Assembly (NCBI GenBank): GCA_934654775.1
Contig: CAKUGR010000009.1
Location: forward strand, 45,648-109,647
DNA: 64,000 bases
Source: an uncultured Collinsella sp.
GTDB taxonomy: Bacteria > Actinomycetota > Coriobacteriia > Coriobacteriales > Coriobacteriaceae
Reading direction: 5' to 3'
Part shown: piece after piece, positions 34,559 through 43,097 of the stretch
Layout of the letters: each line of letters opens with the position of its first letter
Position numbering within the stretch: position 1 is the stretch's first letter
Program-made: the position numbers and the translations under genes
Notes under the pieces: generated by a model
The model's input: only the letters and a program-made list of their open reading frames with translations
Told to the model about the DNA's origin: nothing
The model's database searches: none

Positions 34559-36532
34559 ATGTGGGCATCTTTTATTGCCGCTTTTCTTTGTGGCATTATA
34601 ACGATAATGGTTCCGGGCTACTTCATCGGAAGGGCTTTATTTAGCAACCCTTTACAAGCAATCGCTTTCTCACCAACAGCATCTGTTGCGCTATTCATAG
34701 TTGTGGGTTTAATAGCATATCCAATAAGCATGCCTTCGCTTCATTTTTATTTGCTCGTTTTATTTCTTAGCCTCACGCTTTTTTTACTATTTAAAAAAAC
34801 AAGAGTGGCACCGAATGCCGATCATTATTTAACGCTATCAGTTTATGTGCTTGTAGGAACAATTCTAACTGTCTCTATATTCCTTCGGAATATAGACGGA
34901 CCGGCCTCTTATTCGGTGCAAACAGATACAACCTTCCATTTATCATGCGCAAAAGCGATGCTTGATTCAGGCAGGTATTCGATTCTACATGCATCCGAAT
35001 ATCCAGACTTGATAAGCGCAGGAGAAGGCATATTCTATCCTGCGGCATGGCACATCATCACCGCCGTTGCAAACGGGTTATCAAAAGCGAATATAGTCAT
35101 TGCTCATAATGCAATTAATTTCATTATCTGCTCATATGTATATCCTCTTTCCACATGGCTATTTCTTTCTTCCATTTTTAAATCCGATAAGAGCCTTATT
35201 TTTGCAGGTGGAATTACTTGCAGCCTATTTTCCTATTTTCCTTGGGCTTTTTTAATTGTGGGGCAATTTGATTCCAATTTGCTAGCAAACGCGCTATTAC
35301 CCGCATTTCTTTTTGCGTTCTATCAGTTAATAACAAACGATCATCTTTCAAACGAAGTATCAATCGGAATATCAAAATCCAAATTACTGCCTCCCGCAGC
35401 ATGCGCAATATGCTTATTATCCATATCATTCATTGCCCTTGTAGGCTCACAAACTAATGCAGTTTTCTCTGCCGGTGTAATTTGTATTCCGTTGATTGTC
35501 CATTTTTCCTGGAAAACGGCAGGCCGCCATACGAACAGAATTGAACTCCGTTTTCTAGCCTCAATTCTAACGATTGGATTAATCGGCATCCTGTGGCTAT
35601 TGGTATATTCCTTGCCTTTTATCCAACCCATCGTCAACGTATATAGAGAACCGACGGCAACACCGCTAGAGGCTTTTAAGAACATCCTTCTTTTAAAATT
35701 CGGGCAGCCCACCAACGCGCAGCCCATACTCGGGCTGCTTGTGTGTATCGGACTTGTCGCCGCGTTCGCAAGCACTAGATATAAATGGCTTTCAATCTCA
35801 TACATTTTAATTGCCGCCTTGGCGTTTACATGCATGACTCTGAACCATCCGCTTCGTCAACTCATATGTGGCTTCTGGTACTCGGGAACTATTCGACTAG
35901 ATGGAGTACTAGCAATTGTCGCCGTGCCGCTAGCCTCGATCGGACTATACAAAATCGGGCACGTACTTATTAGGCCCATATTAAATAGCGGCAGAATAAA
36001 ACCTGTCGAATTGCTAATTCAGGCGTTCACCCTATGCATGACTATCCTTATAGTTGCTTATCCTAAAACTATTTCATTCGGCAAAAATAATTACAGATAT
36101 CTTTGCGAGCAAATACAGGTGAATTATTCGTTAGCGTCAGGCGTTTCCATTTCACCTGGAGAAAGGCAATTTGTAGACAAGGTAAAACGAATCGTTGGAA
36201 ATAACACCGTGATCAACATACCCTCAGATGGCAGTATCTGGTTATATGCGTCCGATGATATAAACGTGATCTCTCGTCAGTTTTACTCTACGCCTTATAA
36301 AGAATATGAGCTGTTTAAAACTTCACTTTACGAGGTCTCTAAAAACAATGACGTTCTTAACGCAATACATAAAACGTGCGCACGTTATGTGCTCATCCTC
36401 GATGAAACAGTAAATCTTGGCTACTTTAATCCAAACGAATGGAAAGGCATATTAGATATCACAGACGATACCCCCGGTTTTACATGCGTGCTATCCGATG
36501 GCGATATGCGACTGTATCAAATTGATTTTTAA
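34559..36532 (+). CDS. DUF6541 multi-helix membrane protein, paralogue
   Basis: This is a second DUF6541 protein, 657 residues from the ATG at 34559. That start aligns with the paralogue (MWASFIAAFLCGIITIMVPG against its first helix). An in-frame TTG at 34499 would add 20 residues but has no ribosome site. The loop QTDTTFHLSCAKAMLDSG parallels TQSEDNIRHYAYIRSLL in the other copy, and the C-terminal ends (ITDDTPGFTCVLSDGDMRLY) match closely. A lower GC content than the rfb genes suggests foreign origin. It is likely GT-C type. It is 93 bases after its neighbour and co-directional. Confidence 0.82.
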   Translation: MWASFIAAFLCGIITIMVPGYFIGRALFSNPLQAIAFSPTASVALFIVVGLIAYPISMPSLHFYLLVLFLSLTLFLLFKKTRVAPNADHYLTLSVYVLVGTILTVSIFLRNIDGPASYSVQTDTTFHLSCAKAMLDSGRYSILHASEYPDLISAGEGIFYPAAWHIITAVANGLSKANIVIAHNAINFIICSYVYPLSTWLFLSSIFKSDKSLIFAGGITCSLFSYFPWAFLIVGQFDSNLLANALLPAFLFAFYQLITNDHLSNEVSIGISKSKLLPPAACAICLLSISFIALVGSQTNAVFSAGVICIPLIVHFSWKTAGRHTNRIELRFLASILTIGLIGILWLLVYSLPFIQPIVNVYREPTATPLEAFKNILLLKFGQPTNAQPILGLLVCIGLVAAFASTRYKWLSISYILIAALAFTCMTLNHPLRQLICGFWYSGTIRLDGVLAIVAVPLASIGLYKIGHVLIRPILNSGRIKPVELLIQAFTLCMTILIVAYPKTISFGKNNYRYLCEQIQVNYSLASGVSISPGERQFVDKVKRIVGNNTVINIPSDGSIWLYASDDINVISRQFYSTPYKEYELFKTSLYEVSKNNDVLNAIHKTCARYVLILDETVNLGYFNPNEWKGILDITDDTPGFTCVLSDGDMRLYQIDF

Positions 36533-36664
36533 TGCTTAAGCGAAATATTAATACCGGCAAAGAATTGCGACTCGACATGACCCCAGCAATGGAAGTGACA
36601 AGAAAGATGGTTTGGCGCCCGATCCGAAGCGAGTCGGTCCGGCGATCAGGAACCTGAAATACGG

Positions 36665-37103
36665 TTAATATCCTATGCCGGCATCGACCCTGCCCGCAAG
36701 TGCGAGGCCGAACTCGATCATCTTCCTAGTCTCCGCCTCAAGCCGCGCCCAGTCGACCGCCCCGTCGATTCCGCACCTGCGCCCTCGTCGTAGAACTCGT
36801 TCCCTCATCTCCGAGAAGCACCTGGAGCCCTGCCATATCTCGTCCTGCTCATACATGACCGCGCCCGCGGAACACCTGCGAGGTGATCACGCCCACGCAG
36901 GCGGGGAGCGCCCTCTCACAGTAGCCGCTGCGGCTGTTCGAGCCGCCGCACAGCTGGTCGGCCTCCGCGTCCATCACGGCGTTCACGACCTGTTCGACGA
37001 GCCTGCGCAGCAGCTCCTGCATGTCGATGGGGCCGCCGCCGAACCGGGAAATGACGTGCATGTCCGGAGTCGGGTCTGATAGGATTTCCATAACGGTCTT
37101 CAT
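36665..37103 (-). mobile_element. IS256-family transposase remnant
   Basis: A minus-strand fragment at 36849-37103 encodes an IS256 (Mutator-type) N terminus, recognisable by DAEADQLCGGSNSRSGY and CERALPACVGVITSQVF, and stops early. A second short fragment at 36665-36856 (MYEQDEIWQGSRCFSEM) resembles an IS256 C terminus. The central catalytic part is missing, so the element is dead. I could not define terminal inverted repeats. It sits between convergent glycan genes; the spacers 36533-36664 and 37104-37263 hold nothing else I recognise. Confidence 0.65.
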
Positions 37104-37263
37104 CCTTTCATAGAACCTGTTGTTGTAGTGATTTCAGATTCTAGGACGAAGACCGCTCTTCTTTAAACGGGCGCTAGGGTGCCGACTTTACACCAACAAT
37201 TTCGATGCGTACACCGTTTTACAAGATCAGCATCGTTCCAACAAACAAATACTCAAGTAGATA

Positions 37264-37593
37264 TTATTTATCTAATGCGACCGCCTGAACAAGAGAGTTC
37301 AAGCGCTCCTCCAACTTAGCCAGGCGCAAGGAATTGCAGAAATCACGAACGACGAGAACAGCAATCACATACAAAAACACTAAGTTTGAAGGCGAAACAA
37401 AACCAAATAAAGTCGAACAAGCGATTGCTATTTCAGGAAAAATGCCAAGAATCACAAAGCTCAAGCTAAACAACAGCCAAAATAGCGAATCCAGAGCTTG
37501 CATCTGGGACTTCTTAAGCTTTCGAACTACAAATAACAAAACAACGGCAGCGCTGACAATCAGCAACACGCGAAGTGATATAGACACAACCAT
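37264..37593 (-). CDS. DUF2304 small membrane protein
   Basis: This protein of about 109 residues has three hydrophobic segments (SLRVLLIVSAAVVLLFVV, LDSLFWLLFSLSFVILGIF, SPSNLVFLYVIAVLVV) and the DUF2304 order of motifs. The ATG overlaps the GT2 stop as TGATG, the classic coupling arrangement; a GTG one codon earlier is possible. DUF2304 proteins are usually found beside DPM1-like GT2 genes, as here, and may help the synthase in the membrane. Confidence 0.85.
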   Translation of the reverse strand: MVVSISLRVLLIVSAAVVLLFVVRKLKKSQMQALDSLFWLLFSLSFVILGIFPEIAIACSTLFGFVSPSNLVFLYVIAVLVVRDFCNSLRLAKLEERLNSLVQAVALDK

Positions 37594-38285
37594 CACCTAA
37601 ACCACTGAACAATAAGAAGTGTTACGAATACTCGGAGCATGTACTGCATAGATTTAACCGGATTTAAGTAGCTCTCTCCACCTTGACGTTCACGCATTGA
37701 AACCTGAACTTCGGAGACCGAATATCCCTGTTTCAAAAACAAAGCAATTGATTCTGGCTCGGGATTAAGGGTGTTGTCGTAATAGTATCTTTCGAGTACA
37801 GAACGACTAAACAGTCTGAAGCCAGATGTGGGATCACTAATGCGATGACCGGTCAGTATTTTAATCAAAACAGTAATCATGCGTGAACCAACCATGCGCA
37901 TCGATTTATCTTTGCGAACAGTCAGAAACCTAGAACCGATGACGATATCGGAACCACTATCTACCGCTTTCTCAACAAGAGCAGCCAAATACTCCGGACG
38001 ATGCTGCCCGTCAGCATCAAATTGGATCATATAGTCGTATCCATGGTCAACGGCATATCGAGCTGCAGTCTGAAAACCAACTGTAAGGCCACAGTTAATT
38101 GGCATATTAATAATATTGCAGCCGATATTCTCGCAGATAGAAAGCGTGCGATCATGAGATCCATCATTAATAACAACAAAATCGAACTTAGGCGCGACTT
38201 TCCTAAGTTCGAATATGGTATTTTCTATGCACTCTTCCTCGTTATACGCCGGAATGGCAACAAGGGTTCTTGGACTATAGGACAC
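37593..38285 (-). CDS. DPM1-like GT2 glycosyltransferase
   Basis: This 230-residue GT-A protein has TLVAIPAYNEEECIENT at the start, the metal site FDADGQHRPEY, and SDPTSGFRLFSR, typical of polyprenyl-phosphate mannose or glucose synthases. It has no membrane helices of its own. Its partner is the DUF2304 gene overlapping its stop. It starts at GTG 38285 with weak GAGAACGGA upstream. It is likely to make a lipid-linked sugar donor for the GT-C-like proteins nearby. Confidence 0.87.
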   Translation of the reverse strand: MSYSPRTLVAIPAYNEEECIENTIFELRKVAPKFDFVVINDGSHDRTLSICENIGCNIINMPINCGLTVGFQTAARYAVDHGYDYMIQFDADGQHRPEYLAALVEKAVDSGSDIVIGSRFLTVRKDKSMRMVGSRMITVLIKILTGHRISDPTSGFRLFSRSVLERYYYDNTLNPEPESIALFLKQGYSVSEVQVSMRERQGGESYLNPVKSMQYMLRVFVTLLIVQWFR

Positions 38286-38463
38286 GCAAATCCGTTCTCG
38301 ATGTCTTAACTTGACATATTAATTTTAGCGTACGAATTCATCATCGGTATACACCCTGTATAACGATATAATAAATCCTTCGACCAAAAATTTGGTATCG
38401 AAATGCAGTACGACTGCAAACGATAGCCATACTTAATCTTATAAAACGATTAATGGACGAAGT

Positions 38464-38547
38464 AGGGGCCACACTAAAAAGTGTCTGCCTGCAATAATAC
38501 GGCAGGCAAAGCTAATCACGTCATAGACGGACAACCTGCCGGCCCCT
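38464..38547. ncRNA. possible branched structured RNA element
   Basis: An outer 7-bp stem AGGGGCC/GGCCCCT (38464-38470, 38541-38547) encloses three hairpins: ACACT/AGTGT (38471-38484), TGCCTGC/GCAGGCA (38486-38508) and CGTC/GACG in the last third. This makes a four-way junction of 84 bases. It is not a tRNA (no T loop) and fits no riboswitch I know. Which strand is transcribed is unclear; the minus strand has a promoter about 90 bases upstream. Confidence 0.35.
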
Positions 38548-38637
38548 CGCATTGGTGCATTAGCTTGGAAATAAGTTTAACCAAGGTAACCACCACCCTT
38601 CGCCACAAATAGCAGCCACCATGACTGCTATTTTGGA

Positions 38638-38665
38638 ATTGTATCTATACACGCAGGAATATCAA
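38638..38665 (-). promoter_or_regulatory. candidate minus-strand promoter
   Basis: On the minus strand TTGATA (38660-38665) is followed after 16 bases by TACAAT (38638-38643), close to sigma70 consensus. Transcription would enter the 9-bp hairpin at 38607-38633, the branched element, and then the GT2 gene at 38285. Confidence 0.45.
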
Positions 38666-38902
38666 GTAAAAATGACCAATTCCTTGATAAGCGTGCCTGC
38701 CGCCTTCCGCCCACCATTGATAATCAATTTTGGAAAATTTCGCCCCGAAGCCCGGAATGGGTGCAGGGCGTGCAACAAAACTGCGGAAACGGGATATCCC
38801 ATAAATTTGTTCCGATGAAATCGGAAATTCACCAAATAATTTGGACCAGCCTTCCGATTGTCATCATTTATCGGAAAAGCAACGAGCTAATACGACTGTC
38901 TG

Positions 38903-39919
38903 CTACCACTTAATATCAATGCCGAGCTTGTCTACCATGGCACGATAAACCTTTAGAGCTAAAAGGAACTGACCAGAACATCGAACTGCCCTAGCAAACT
39001 TAATTTTACGCATTGCTTTGCTATTAGATGGAATGTCAGCCGTTCTCCAGGTACTAAAGTGCTGATCAAGATATCTATCGTTTTCCGATATAACATCCCT
39101 CAAATTAGCCGATTTATCGTACGCAAGTCTAAACATCAGCGATACGCCGAGATGCAGGCCAGCAGATAAATCAAGAAACTCAATTAGATTTGGAGAAGCG
39201 CCTAAAGACCTATACGCAGTTTTAACTTCTCGCATGCATCGATACGTCGAATCGACCTTCTCTTTAGAAATGGTAGTCATAATCGAATCGTTTCGAATGC
39301 CGTAATAAACAAGTGGCTTAGGAACAAATGCGACCTTGTCAACGAAGGGATACACCAAAAGATGCATCATCATATCGTCAAATATTTTTGGAGGATTCTT
39401 GAAATCGTACATATTCTTCAACAGATACGCCTTAAAGATTTTATTCCAAGGCGCACCATTCAATTGGAGCAATTGCACAGGGTCAGATTTAACTGAAAAC
39501 GCCTCACGAGGATCAGTCATCTCTTCATTTAAGACTTTCCCGGAATCAGCATCTACTCTGTAAAAACCAGAAACAGCTATATCGGCACCGTTATCCAAGG
39601 CACAACGATATAAGGATTCGCACATATCGGGAGCAACATAGTCATCGCTATCGACAAAGCCAATATACTCACCTTTTGCCAATGCGATCGCATCTTGGCG
39701 ACCACGCCAAACGCCCTCATTTTTTTTGTCGATTACTACGATCTTACCTGGATAATCATTCTTGTAATTCTGAAGAATATCAATGCATCTATCGGGAGAG
39801 CCGTCATTAATGCATATGACTTCAATCTCCTGGAGAGTTTGGTTGACAAGAGAATCAAGGCACCGTGGAAGATATTTCTCTACGTTATAGCAGGGGACGA
39901 TTAAACTGATTTTGCACAT
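38903..39919 (-). CDS. GT2 glycosyltransferase
   Basis: This 338-residue GT-A enzyme starts SLIVPCYNVEKYLPRCL with metal-binding VDSDDYV. It is related to domain 1 of the double-GT protein at 29597-32332 (shared CINDGS and NQTLQEIEV stretches). It has no membrane helix. It is the last gene of the rfb-glycosyltransferase operon, 34 bases after the GT-B gene. Donor and acceptor are unknown. Confidence 0.87.
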   Translation of the reverse strand: MCKISLIVPCYNVEKYLPRCLDSLVNQTLQEIEVICINDGSPDRCIDILQNYKNDYPGKIVVIDKKNEGVWRGRQDAIALAKGEYIGFVDSDDYVAPDMCESLYRCALDNGADIAVSGFYRVDADSGKVLNEEMTDPREAFSVKSDPVQLLQLNGAPWNKIFKAYLLKNMYDFKNPPKIFDDMMMHLLVYPFVDKVAFVPKPLVYYGIRNDSIMTTISKEKVDSTYRCMREVKTAYRSLGASPNLIEFLDLSAGLHLGVSLMFRLAYDKSANLRDVISENDRYLDQHFSTWRTADIPSNSKAMRKIKFARAVRCSGQFLLALKVYRAMVDKLGIDIKW

Positions 39920-39953
39920 TGGAATCTTTCTTTACTGGAAGGATAAATAAAAG

Positions 39954-41027
39954 CTATTGTAGGAATGCCTGAACCGAAAGATTGGTCTTCCTATTGGTGG
40001 CCAATACATCTTCCATAAAACAATCCATGCGATCGCACATACGTTTAAACTTATATGGCTCAAACATTTCAAAAATCTTATCTTTTAGACTCTCGTCAGA
40101 TAGATCGCATGCTAAACCAAAATCATACTCAGATGAAATTGTCTCCATGTAGGAACCAGGGCTAACGAGAATCGGAAGATGCAACTGAGCTGCATAATAT
40201 AACTTATTTGTTAGCTGATATTTTACGTGAGTCGACTTCGAACCATACATGCTCATGACAACATCGACATTCTCATATAGAGCATAAGTCTGAGAAGAAT
40301 CGAACTCACCCGAGACTATAGCATTCTCGATTTTATTGCTCTCAATATAAGGATGAAGCTGCTCATAACCACGACCGAGAAACATCAATTTAAAGCGAGA
40401 ATCATTTGCAAAATAATCGAGTACGAGTTTATCTAACTCAATGTTCTTTGCTGTACCAATACTAGCAAGCACCAAAGGTGTCCCTGGCCTATTTCTTTGT
40501 TTTACACGCAAAATGTCCGATTGAGGAATCAAATGAGCGTTGTGCATCAAGAGAAAATCGTGCTCTCCGAGAAAAGAAGTATACGCAGGAGAAGAAATAA
40601 TCGAAAGACCCGAGCTGTCTATTATTTTCTCCTCCAGCATACGATATAAGGGATTGTTTTCTAGAAAATAATCCCTTATATCAATTAAATAACGACCTCT
40701 ATATTTTTGCTTAAGAACATCCCCGACTAAAACAGCGCTGTTTCCAGTAAGTGCAATCACCCTCTGATAGTTTTCACTCATCAAAATGCGACGGGCAAAT
40801 TGTCTAAATCCAAAATAGCCCGCGAGCAGATCCATATACTTTTTTGATCCGGAACTAGAAACCGTATGCTTGTAGCGCCACACCTTCTGTGCACCGGGCT
40901 CTACGCCAATGTCTGAACGCTGCCAATAGATATAGTCATATGGCTTAGTGAGCAGGTGCTCATAGTGCTCAAAATAAGGCGTTACATTAATGCCATCTAA
41001 ATTAATAAAAGCAATTGGGGCACTCAA
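39954..41027 (-). CDS. GT-B glycosyltransferase-like protein
   Basis: This 357-residue protein looks like a GT-B enzyme: an N-terminal half with IDIRDYFLENNPLY and, in the C-terminal half, LVLASIGTAKNIELDKLV, KLMFLGRGYEQL and QLTNKLYYAAQLHLPILVSPGS. The Glu-x7-Glu motif of GT4 is not clear, so the family is uncertain. It starts at GTG with GGAG upstream. It lies in the operon between two glycosyltransferase genes, which supports a role in glycan assembly. Confidence 0.7.
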   Translation of the reverse strand: MSAPIAFINLDGINVTPYFEHYEHLLTKPYDYIYWQRSDIGVEPGAQKVWRYKHTVSSSGSKKYMDLLAGYFGFRQFARRILMSENYQRVIALTGNSAVLVGDVLKQKYRGRYLIDIRDYFLENNPLYRMLEEKIIDSSGLSIISSPAYTSFLGEHDFLLMHNAHLIPQSDILRVKQRNRPGTPLVLASIGTAKNIELDKLVLDYFANDSRFKLMFLGRGYEQLHPYIESNKIENAIVSGEFDSSQTYALYENVDVVMSMYGSKSTHVKYQLTNKLYYAAQLHLPILVSPGSYMETISSEYDFGLACDLSDESLKDKIFEMFEPYKFKRMCDRMDCFMEDVLATNRKTNLSVQAFLQ

Positions 41028-41042
41028 AACGGTTCTCCACGA

Positions 41043-42110
41043 TTAGTCAAACAGCTTATGCGAAATTATAGCGCATCGCTTAATATCAAATTTTTCAGCA
41101 GGGGCGCGCAAAGAAATGGACGCTGGCTTTCTAATACTCTTATTGATAGCGGTAACCCATTCGTCTGGACTGTCGATATCGCAGGCAAAACAGTTGTTGG
41201 AGATTACGGCATCTTGAGTAATTTGATCCGAAATAACGCAGGGTAACCCATTAAATTGAGCCTCTAGCAACGAAACGGGCAAGCCTTCATAAAGCGATGG
41301 AAAGGCAAAGACATCAAAAGATGAAAGCCAAGCTTGAATATCATTTTGGGCGCCAGCAAAAAACACCTTATCCCTAACACCCAATAATTCAGCCAAGGAT
41401 GCTATCTCATCCTGAAGTTCTCCCTCCCCCACAATAACCAAAAATGCATTCGTCTTCGGCGTACAAAGGGAGGCAAGTACCTTAACAAGAAAGCTGTGAT
41501 TTTTTTGAGGCGACAAACGGCCAATAGAACCAATTACAAACGCATTGTCTAAACCTAAATCCCTGCGCAACCTGTTTCGCTTTTCCTTGCAAAAAGCGAC
41601 CTTATCAGAATCTACTAAATTTGGGACAAACCGATACCGCTTCTCTGGAAACATGTACTTAGCGGCAACATCTGAACACGCCCAAAACTCTGTCCCTTCT
41701 CTTTGCATTCGTTTTCTATGAAAACGATGAAGCACTTTTAACAGAAGAGATTCAGGGTCCATCGAATTATGGCTATGCACAATTAGACGAGGGATATTTG
41801 CTTTATGGGCATAATTGAGCACATCAATATTCGCTGCATGATTCGTATTGAACCACAATCCAGAATATTCCCCTTTATGCTCACGGAAAAATAATCTTAA
41901 ATCACGGTAATACTTAATCGGATTGCGATTCTTTGCAGTTATAACGAAATACCGGTTAGCGGTTCCCTTAAATAGATTCTCGAAATTGTCCGGACGCTCA
42001 AAGGTAATGAAATCAAAAGAGCAGAAATCGATATGACTGACATAGTTATTAATTACCATCTCTGTTCCGGCAATGCGATTTGAAAGACCCCATACTAAGT
42101 ATCTTTTCAT
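41043..42110 (-). CDS. GT4 glycosyltransferase
   Basis: This 355-residue GT-B enzyme has the acceptor-side start WGLSNRIAGTEMVI, the donor loop IGSIGRLSPQKNHSFLV and PSLYEGLPVSLLEAQFNGLP, which carries the E-x7-E motif. It resembles EpsF/CapM-type enzymes. The N terminus lies in a four-base ATGA overlap with the upstream GT2 gene, so translation is coupled. The AT-rich base use contrasts with the rfb genes upstream. Confidence 0.88.
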   Translation of the reverse strand: MKRYLVWGLSNRIAGTEMVINNYVSHIDFCSFDFITFERPDNFENLFKGTANRYFVITAKNRNPIKYYRDLRLFFREHKGEYSGLWFNTNHAANIDVLNYAHKANIPRLIVHSHNSMDPESLLLKVLHRFHRKRMQREGTEFWACSDVAAKYMFPEKRYRFVPNLVDSDKVAFCKEKRNRLRRDLGLDNAFVIGSIGRLSPQKNHSFLVKVLASLCTPKTNAFLVIVGEGELQDEIASLAELLGVRDKVFFAGAQNDIQAWLSSFDVFAFPSLYEGLPVSLLEAQFNGLPCVISDQITQDAVISNNCFACDIDSPDEWVTAINKSIRKPASISLRAPAEKFDIKRCAIISHKLFD

Positions 42111-43078
42111 TGCACATCCTTAAACACAGATGACGGTGTGAGCAGAAAAACAATCATTTGGCCTAGCCTTCTTGAAAAACCAGAAGGAAGGTAGCCATGC
42201 TTATAAGCGCAAATGATTCGATTAATTGGGTTTAATTCGAACATATCGATAAATCCTTTGATAATCTCAGTGCTTTCAGCCGGTAAATAATCCTGATAGT
42301 TATTCAAAAAAGCCTCAGCATTTTTTCTTACTGTATTCCAAAAACTACGCGAGTTCTGAAGACTAAATCCGCTCACCAGTTTAAAAAATGAGAATTTATG
42401 AGATCCAACTTCTTGACCTGAATGTTGGCGGTATAAACTAGTCGATTCATTAATAAAATATGAAAAACCGGCACTTTTACAAATCAAATTTACCAGCCAG
42501 TCATGCATAATCAAACCATCATAACTTGCGCATCTGCTTAACCAAATTCTCAACGAAGCATTGCCGATAATTGTACAGCCCCAAACATTATTCTCAATTA
42601 GAGCATGGCCAAGAGAAGAATCTTTTGTTCCGAATCTTTCGTAGTTAATAAAACTGGAAGAAAGCAAATTTAAATCATCATCAACAATTTTCATGTCGCT
42701 AGAAACGAAAATAGGCTTATCGGTACCGAATTCATTCTCAAGGCTTGTAATATACTCAACGCTAATTTTAATTTTGTCCTCAAGCCAAATGTCGTCTTGA
42801 TCACAGAACATGAATAAAGAGGACTCAGATTTACTCAAAGCGTTTAAAAAATTGGGCATAGCCCCACCGAATTTGACTTCATTTGAAATCAATTTGATTC
42901 TATCGTCTGAATTTATATAACTTCTCACAATATCCAAAGTAGCATCAGAGGAGCAATCATCAGAGATAAGAAGACGCCAGTTTTTATAAGACTGCCTTTG
43001 AATTGATTCAATCTGCTCTGATACATACTTTGCACCATTATATGTGGCCATAATTATGTCTACCACAGGTTCTTCCAT
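42107..43078 (-). CDS. GT2 glycosyltransferase (rhamnosyltransferase-like)
   Basis: This 323-residue GT-A enzyme has DIIMATYNGAKYVSEQI and FCDQDDIWLEDK. The CDQDDIW metal site is typical of rhamnosyltransferases of the RgpB type. Its place right after the dTDP-rhamnose genes supports rhamnose as donor. It starts 19 bases after the rfbCD stop and overlaps the next gene by four bases. There is no membrane helix. Confidence 0.85.
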   Translation of the reverse strand: MEEPVVDIIMATYNGAKYVSEQIESIQRQSYKNWRLLISDDCSSDATLDIVRSYINSDDRIKLISNEVKFGGAMPNFLNALSKSESSLFMFCDQDDIWLEDKIKISVEYITSLENEFGTDKPIFVSSDMKIVDDDLNLLSSSFINYERFGTKDSSLGHALIENNVWGCTIIGNASLRIWLSRCASYDGLIMHDWLVNLICKSAGFSYFINESTSLYRQHSGQEVGSHKFSFFKLVSGFSLQNSRSFWNTVRKNAEAFLNNYQDYLPAESTEIIKGFIDMFELNPINRIICAYKHGYLPSGFSRRLGQMIVFLLTPSSVFKDVQ

Positions 43079-43097
43079 CGTGCTTGACCTCTTCCCG

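Larger units (their letters stand above)
38286..38902. other. 617-base intergenic region without a supported gene
   Basis: AT-rich spacer between two minus-strand genes. It holds the branched hairpin set at 38464-38547 and a promoter-like pair at 38638-38665. It also holds the 9-bp hairpin AAATAGCAG/CTGCTATTT at 38607-38633. A 65-codon plus-strand frame at 38621-38818 has no ribosome site or similarity and is not called. Confidence 0.6.

Noticed and set aside
38621..38818. 65-codon plus-strand frame in the 617-base spacer
   Set aside because: No ribosome binding site, no similarity, and it overlaps the promoter-like pair and hairpin.
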